Positions 57,155-64,000 of a stretch of 64,000 nucleotides of DNA are shown here, piece by piece; position 1 is the first letter of the stretch; each line of letters begins with the position of its first letter. A program made the translations under genes and the position numbers. This stretch comes from Tenodera sinensis (Eukaryota; Arthropoda; Insecta; Mantodea; Mantidae): the NCBI GenBank assembly GCA_030765045.1, contig CM060969.1:53053216-53117215 (forward strand), written 5' to 3'. The notes beneath the pieces were generated by a model. The model saw only the letters and a list, made by a program, of their open reading frames with translations, was not told the origin of the DNA and did no database searches.

Positions 57155-58020
57155 GTTACTTTCTCTACTACGTATAGTAAGTAGGGGGAGTATTGTATTC
57201 AACCAAACTTTTGTCGTCGAGATTTCCCGGAAATAGTTTTGAGCTCCCCCACACGAAAAAAAAAAAAAAAAAGAAAGAAATGGGAAGAAAGTCCGTGTGC
57301 CCATGTGTGTATCTGCCTTTGAACAGCAGAACTCGGTTAAAAATGAAAATTGGTAATTTACGTTTAATATCTTCCAAGGAATCGACACGAAGATTTTGAA
57401 GAAAATTCTTCCACCCTAAACTACACTACACATGGGAAACTTTTCGAAAATGTTAATATTTCTCAAAAATGGCTCTTAACAATTTTGATTAAACTGCCAT
57501 GTGTTTAAAATATTTTATGGCAACTGAAATGCATGTTTTGAATGTTCTGGTTATATTGCACGTAGTACTGTTTGCTCTTGATCACTTGCTCAACTGGCAA
57601 ACCTTAAGAGACACACCAAATATATTTAAAATGTAGATCTCGATAAGACATATGTTACACCTAAGTGCATTTCTTTGTAGAGTGAACCAATTCGGATAAA
57701 TTCCTTGTTATTTCTGTACGTTTCGCAGTATTTATACTTTTCTCAAATGGATAGTAATTATATAATTTGTATCTCTTGGCCGTGGAAAGCGAACGGTGTT
57801 TCATAGCCTTCATTTAGTGTCCAGCTATAAAACATTTGACTATCGCTCAAAGCCTACTGGATTTCCATATTCCTCTCGCACCTGCAAGGAAATTCAGAAT
57901 AAGATAACTTCTGCAAAGGTGTATTTCGAGTAACATGAAGCAGATAGAGGAAGGAGAGTTTTTAAGAATAGTTAGTGCAAGATTAGAGAAAGTCCTATGA
58001 GTACAACACGTCAGATATTT
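57155..58020 (-). repeat. Family R repeat, copy K (near full length)
   Basis: It runs from TTACTTTCTCTACTACGTAT to GAGTACAACACGTCAGATAT, the full complement of the family, with a poly-A patch at 57257-57271 in place of the usual CA-rich patch. This is the clearest copy for seeing both termini. Confidence 0.88.
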
Positions 58021-58261
58021 TTAAGTGTTAGTACGAGTATTGTATCAGGAATACGTTCCCAGAAAGGTGTGACTTTGATTGCCTAGATGGCGCTTCATAT
58101 GCTTGCTATTTAACTAGCCAGTGAATGACTCAATGAGTGACTGATAACATAAATGACCTTCATTCTCAGTGCCGTGGTAACATTTGAGCCAAGTAGTTTG
58201 ACCCAAATAGGAATGGAACTAACTTTAGAGACAAGAATGCATATTTAATTTAGAGAGAATA

Positions 58262-58512
58262 AATCTGATGTGTTGCACTCGCTTGACTTTCTCTACTCAC
58301 TCTTTTACAAAATATTCTAACAAACGTTTCTTAGTCAATCTACTACATGTTAATCCAGATAAACATATATTCTGTAGAAATGGTTTTATTGTATATTTCC
58401 TTGTAGATATAAAATTATAGGATGCTATACTCTTTGCTTTAAGCGGTAGAGAAAACTTTTAAGAACTGGTCGCGATGTAAGGGCTATGAAATGTTCGCTT
58501 TGCATATGCAGA

Positions 58513-58580
<68 letters not shown>

Positions 58581-58980
58581 TGGCGAATGATTTCTCATTT
58601 GAGAAAAGTATGTATTTGACATAAATTTTGTGCTTTAGGAGATGCACATTTTTGTGTAGTAAGATTTTGTCTATCTCTTCCGCGGCTACTCTTTGAAAAT
58701 TCAACTTATGCCTATAATACCTATATTTATCATGAAAATACGTAAAACACATGGTAATATAATCAAACTCGTTGGAGTCATTTTTGAGAAAATTAAAATG
58801 TTGGAAATGAATGTTTCATGTAATGGGCAGTCTGGGGTGGCGTGATTTCCTTTAAAATCTTCATGTCGCATCTTGGGAAGATAGGTGGCTCTGCTGACTT
58901 TGTTTTTGAGTTATGCTCTTCAAGCACACATACACACGCGCGCACATGCACACACGCGCACAGACCTTTTTCTAAAATGA
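58262..58980 (+). repeat. Family R repeat, copy L (3' end cut by an LTR)
   Basis: AATCTGATGTGTTGCACTCG through GTAGATATAAAATTATAGG, a (GA)n tract (58515-58571) and TTTAAAATCTTCATGTCGCA to CCTTTTTCTAAAATGA, where it stops exactly at the end of LTR L5. Copies K and L are arranged head to head, 240 bp apart. Confidence 0.85.
58515..58571. repeat. (GA)n microsatellite inside R copy L
   Basis: About 57 bp of GA units inserted or expanded within the repeat. Confidence 0.97.
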
Positions 58981-58981
58981 T

Positions 58982-59290
58982 ATTGTGACAAAATGCAAAA
59001 TCCAGTCCAGGTACTTTTCGATTAGTATATATTTCTTTCTAAACTTTTGCACAAAAACACAGTTCTCTTTTACTGACGTTAACACAGTCTACAGTATTGC
59101 GTGATATTACTGCACATAATTGTTTCCTCCTCGTAACCTTGACTCAGTGCTTTCACTGACTTTCTTCACTTTCTTCACTTTGTCTCTCATACACTATCTC
59201 CCACAATACAATCACTCCATATTCATTAAAACTTCTTCACTTCAATGCAGTGCATCTTTCACAGCTGTCTTGCACACAGCCAGATCTTTC
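58982..59290 (-). mobile_element. LTR 3' part (copy L5)
   Basis: The minus strand has GAGTGATTGTATTGTGGGAG, GACTGAGTCAAGGTTACGAG, TGTGTTAACGTCAGTAAAAG and CCTGGACTGGATTTTG, ending TTTTGTCACA at 58982. It matches L2-L4. It abuts R copy L, whose missing 3' end is not found beyond it, so the LTR is not cleanly nested. No primer-binding site is visible. Confidence 0.65.
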
Positions 59291-61260
59291 TCTTAACAGC
59301 TGTTTTAAACGATATGCAGTAAAACACTTAACTGATAATTGCGAACCTTTATGTAAGTTTTCCGAATGGTAGGATTGCCTTACTCGCATCGCATTACTCA
59401 TAAGTAACTCGCTTAGTATGGAGTTTTGTGAAAAAATATATGTAACAAAAGTTTGAAGGTATTACTTAGGTGTGTGTCAAGAATGTTATTATGCACAGCA
59501 CTTGGAATTGATCAGTATTTCGTGTTGGATGAATGCTGTCGTTTTTTAATGTGGGAAAATGTAGCTCCGAATGACTAAAAAGCTGTCCCCACTAGCATTC
59601 TGGCCTCGCTTCAAGCTACCTGATTAAGGTTTCAATTAAGTTTTATTTTGTTGTCCTCATAATGATGTCCTTTTAAATATTCTAACTCGCTTGTGCAATT
59701 ATTTAGGTATTAATTCCTCGAATATTCAGAAAACACACACACATGATCCAAAATTTCATCGTTTGTCAGAGATATTGTTATACATGAATAGGTTATACGG
59801 TATTAAAATGCCAGGAAACACTTTTAAAATCTATAGTCGCCTCTTTACTCTAAAAGGTAAATTCTTCCCCTGTTGTTTCCCTCGTGCATGTCATCACACA
59901 TTTGGATCCAAAATTTACCATTTACTTTGAAATTCGTCCAGGAGACACTTTAAATGACAATGAACAAAAAGTAACCTAAAAATTGGCTGTGTTATAGCGA
60001 AAACCACGCAGACATTTTGTTTTACTATTTTAGAGAATAATAAAAACAGAAAATAAAATATATATAATTACTAACTACTTAAGGAGTAGTCTTAACTTTA
60101 GATTTTTGCCATGCAGGTTTAGTAGGTTAATATAAAAAGACTAAAGTTAGTAAAGTTGATAAAACAATATTTTTAAGTCATATTCAAAATTAACTACTCA
60201 TATAAATAATAATACTTTAAATAACCATGGGTTAATAAATTAAATGGATAAATCAGCAAAGCGTATTAATAAAAATCTTATTATTAAACCCAGTGGACTT
60301 AAAGTATAGCGTATTTTTACCGTGAAATGTCTTTGGAACTATACCTTAAAGTCCTATTTGTAAGAGTTTCTGGGCAATAAATAACTAGGTTATATAATAT
60401 AATTCGTAATCAGTTTGACTTTACACTTTTTGTTAGCTTCTGCTCTTGTATTATCCGCAAAAATAAGAGAAAACAGGTTAAAATAAACAATTTAATGGGG
60501 ATCTTAAAACCTATTATTATTAAGCACGAAATTATTAAAATTAAAATTCGACAGAATTTCTTTCTTACTACATAGATGTGCTGTTATTAGAGACGAAAGT
60601 GACTGTCTGCATTCTCTTATAGTTTCTGGGCTCCTCAATTACTTAATTATTGTCAAATGATACTGTCCATTAACTTGAAGATAGGACTTAAGGGCGGAAA
60701 CATTCGAATAACCTGTCATCTTAATTAGTACTTGTTCCTGAATACGTGTGACATATGCGATAATTACTGTATTTATAGATTGTTCCAAAAGTGCCAAGAT
60801 GTTTTATATCAGCAGGAAACCGAAACATTTCTGAAGGTCATTGATCATAATAATTATCGGGACCATAAACTAAATGGGCACTGCAAATTTTCATACAGAT
60901 GAAAGTAGCGAACTGCATGGCCTATCATATGATTTTGTAAATTGAAAAACTTAGAAGGAAGCTTTGATTTTTAATTTATTCACCAAGCAATTATTGTTTC
61001 ATTTACAAATAATTTAATTAGTTTGAGAGAAATTACTTTTGAATTCTATTCCAAAATTGTGAAACCCAAGCAAAGTTTCTGTAAACAATTGAAAAACAAT
61101 TGATTTGTAATGCTACACTTTTATTATGAGTATCACATACCTATTCCATTTAAAAATGAAATTAATAGATTAAGAAATATGGAATTGCTAAGTTTCAAAG
61201 GGTGTTTTTCTTAAAAGAACTTAGAACTGACTAAAGATTACAGGCAAAGGACTGCAGCAT
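59291..61260. other. Featureless AT-rich DNA (2 kb)
   Basis: No repeat, SINE box or coding motif recognised. Confidence 0.45.
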
Positions 61261-61682
61261 TACCAGTCTCAAACCCAGAGGTACAAGAAGGGGAATATTT
61301 GTAGACGTAGCGGTCAATGGATCATGGTTCAAGAAAGCAGTGGTTTGGAACCACAGACTTGCTCACTAGCGTAAAGCCTCGCTTGATCTGACTTCCCTTG
61401 GTGAAACAAGTGAAGTAATACCAAGTCAGAGCCATGTTGGGGTTCACATAAGGATGAGCACGGAGATAGTGCGGTCACGAGAAGTACAGAGTTAGAATCT
61501 CCCCAATCCACCCTGGTGTTTGTTGCATTCTCTGTGTGACTCCCTTGTGATGGCGGTGGTTCGCCCTTACCCTAAAGCATTTTAATAAACACATTCACAG
61601 GCGGGGTAGACGTCTACTATCCTCAACCGCTGATGTTGGTTTGCTCGTCCATGTAACTTCTGCATACTTAATAAATCGTTAT
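61261..61682. other. Possible decayed SINE, not resolved
   Basis: The composition (GC-richer, with CAAGCAGTGGTTTGGAAC-like and AGTTAGAATCTCCCC text) resembles tRNA-derived SINE bodies, but I cannot place A and B boxes with confidence. Confidence 0.25.
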
Positions 61683-61704
61683 CAGTACTAGACACTATTA
61701 TAAG

Positions 61705-61899
61705 CAATCGGCAAGGCAGTACTCGTATAACTTTGGGTTTGTATCTTTGGGCACAAGATATCTGATGCAAATAGGCATTTTTAAAATCTTTCCATTTATA
61801 TCTCACCGTTAACTACAAAGGTTATATCGCGGATTCTTCTGTGGAACATACAGACAATCGACAAGGCAGTACTCTTTTAACTTTGGGTTTAGATCTTTA
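61705..61899. repeat. Local direct duplication of a 45 bp segment
   Basis: CAATCGGCAAGGCAGTACTC (61705) and CAATCGACAAGGCAGTACTC (61855), both continuing into ATAACTTTGGGTTT or TTAACTTTGGGTTT, are 150 bp apart. Confidence 0.8.
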
Positions 61900-63679
61900 G
61901 GCTTTTTAGTACATTAAATTCACACACACGTTCACGCTCTCATTCATACTTTCAGACTCTGGGAAGGATAAGAAGCAATCTTCGTTAAAGGTGTTTTACC
62001 TACTGAGCTGTGGGGCCAGAAATATACGAATTTATTACTGTAGCTGAGTAATCAATTAAAATATTTTCTGTTCGGTATCTTATAGCTGCTGTCAGTTATT
62101 GATATCATGCGACCAAAGACTAAGCAAGGCTATACAAATCGACGGCCTTCTTCTGTATAGGCGCCAATCAAGTGACAACGTTCGTTCCGTGGGACATTCA
62201 TGAGGCTAATATCTAGCCTTCAGAGATCCCCCCCTTTGCGCAGTGTGGAAATGAATATGCCTCTATCGCGCATTGAACACGAAGAAGAAGGCTACCCAAA
62301 AGCTCGGATATGCAGCAGCGACCTAGCTCACCATCTCACGGCTCTCCAGGGTGGTTAAGGTATTTCGCAATCTTCCCTAGATATTATGTCGCAGACGTAC
62401 GCAGTCGCCCATGGTTTAGGGAACCACTGCCCTGCCGAGTATAACCCAATCCGAACAACTCAATTTTGGAAAGATCCCCTGTGCTTGTAGTAGTGACAGA
62501 AGTAGCACGAATACTGGGGATACCAGCGCCCGCAATAAGCCGGTTGTAGGGGTCGGAACTCTTTCCTTACAGACACAGAGACAACTGATACCGGGTTAAG
62601 TAGTTAGAAGAAACTAAATCCTACTACTAGACACACTGTTTGCTGCAGCACACTCCTGCCTTCGGCTGGAAGCCTCAACATGACACAGTTGGCAGCCTTC
62701 CACACATGATATAGAATGGTACGCTGAGAACCATAGCGGTTACAGAGCATCGATAAATTAAAAAACGATGCAGTTGTAGGTGAACAAAACGGTGGGTTCC
62801 AACAGTTTGCTCGGCACTAACTTCTTTTGTCCAAATATTTAAATCTTTCATTAATGTGAAGAAGATACTTTTTTGCAATTATAGAACATACGGCTATCTT
62901 ATAAATAAAAGGGGACAATTGGCACCTCAGTATCAAACGCATATGCGAAACTGGAGATAATATTAATGATCAATGGCTTTGAGGGTAGGCGCTCTTAAGA
63001 GCACTTTTTACTATGTGTGTAGAAGAATAATATCATGATGTGTTTATTCATATTAATATAAGTTTTCCTTTAATCGTCCGATTACGACCCTCATCGCTTG
63101 GTGAACTGGGATCACGAATTTTATTTTATGGAGTGTATTTTCAGAATACATAACAAAAGAGCTGTAGTCCAAAAATGTATATGAGAAATCACCATAAGAA
63201 TATGGATTGTTTACCATACAGCGCTCTTAAAACTAAAGCAAGCAAAAGTTACTGATTAGAATTTCATCAATCTGAGTAATACTCCTATTAACTGCCGCAA
63301 AAGGTGTAATGCAGTGATTCTGTACTTTCCCTTCTTTCTGTCCTTAATAAACTTACTACGATGATTTTATAGAATAAGCTGTCAATTAAAACTATTTGGG
63401 TGTAAGAGACGTTAATGGGTATTTATTCGCCTCTCAAGAACGCTCTCACTGTATTCCACCATTCTGCACAATCCATATAATTTCGCGAATATCTTATCCA
63501 CAAAACAGATCTGATAAGGAATGTAACAATATACGAGAAACCCCCTTTATCGCTATACTGTAAACACATCGGTGTACGTGAAAGCAAATTGTTATTGCTG
63601 TTCTTCTCAAATAGTCTCCTTTATAATGCATTAATGTGAGCACCTGAAGCTACATCAGAGTTGTCCGTACCTCAGGTCT
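61900..63679. other. Unassigned DNA
   Basis: A GC-richer stretch at 62100-62600 has no recognised element; the remainder is AT-rich. Confidence 0.4.
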
Positions 63680-63752
63680 ACCGCGTCATCTGGGTGGCTC
63701 AGTTGCTGAGGTTCTGCTTACTGATCCCCCTGGTTGATTCAGGCATTAAAAT
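63680..63752 (+). mobile_element. tRNA-like SINE head
   Basis: GGGTGGCTCAGTTGCTGAGG (A box) and CTGGTTGATTCAGGC (B-box-like) occur at tRNA spacing. No clear SINE body follows. Confidence 0.5.
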
Positions 63753-64000
63753 TTAGAAGATTTCGAAGATACGCCCAAAAATTCTATGCCTTAACTTTTT
63801 TTCTGTCAAAAATGCTTGCATATTTCAAACACTTTTAGGCCATAAACATCCTGGCCCTCCTTATCACTTGCAGCTGGTGGGTTTTGGCAGGTGTTTTGGC
63901 GTAAGAAATATCCATCGACTTTCTAAGTTATTAATGCCTAACGGCAAAACTCTGCCTCAAGTATGGTGTATACATGTAATGAGTCACATATAATGATAGA
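63753..64000. other. Unassigned DNA at the window end
   Basis: No supported feature. Confidence 0.4.

Noticed and set aside
57155..58020. Family R as a Helitron (5' TC and a subterminal 3' hairpin)
   Set aside because: No CTRR 3' end is visible, and ends with inverted ACTTTCTCTACT motifs fit a TIR-type element better; left open.

Overview
This window looks like intergenic DNA from a large, AT-rich, repeat-laden arthropod genome, most likely an insect. The evidence is degraded eukaryotic transposons (non-LTR, Penelope-like, LTR, hAT, Tc1/mariner/IS630 superfamily), many tRNA-derived SINEs with A/B boxes and target-site duplications, long tri- and tetranucleotide microsatellites, and no bacterial-style gene packing. 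The style of the LINE, DDE-transposase and SINE sequences fits a polyneopteran insect such as a cockroach or termite, but that is an impression, not a proven assignment. I found no convincing host protein-coding exon, no intact tRNA or rRNA gene and no CRISPR array; nearly every open frame is a mobile-element relic or microsatellite translation.

Layout. 0-7 kb: 3' end of a LINE, tRNA-derived SINE pieces, a Penelope-like terminal fragment with a hammerhead-like motif, the 5' part of an IS630/Tc1-type transposase, and an (ATT)n tract. 8-14 kb: two regions of an unnamed ~830 bp repeat called here family R, an LTR 5' part running into a ~690 bp compound microsatellite, and a SINE (family A) with a perfect 15 bp target duplication. 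14.8-19.6 kb: LINE reverse-transcriptase and RNase H remnants, a modular SINE, a 662 bp SINE (family B) with perfect 15 bp duplications and a poly-G hairpin, and a mariner-like relic. 20-24 kb: microsatellites, a second Penelope-like fragment and another R copy. 24.4-27.3 kb: a candidate Tc1/mariner-superfamily element with a broken transposase whose last two acidic residues are 41 residues apart, plus a 227 bp MITE. 28.7-38.2 kb: SINEs and R copies, one interrupted by a hAT-like element and another by an LTR. 39.6-46.2 kb: mariner/Tc1 relics, SINE A, two hAT transposase halves in opposite orientation, an unclassified repeat-encoded protein, a poly(A)-tailed jockey-like 3' end and a tandem duplication. 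47-59 kb: microsatellites, SINE A, R copies and several related LTRs, one with a primer-binding site identical to the complement of a tRNA-Leu 3' end. 59-64 kb: mostly featureless AT-rich DNA.

How it fits together: the window is a stratified graveyard. Family R is the most numerous component (about a dozen full or partial copies in both orientations) and serves as the substrate into which younger elements jumped. SINE families A and D share a central domain but have different 3' tails, suggesting modular evolution. No gene network can be described because no functional gene was found.
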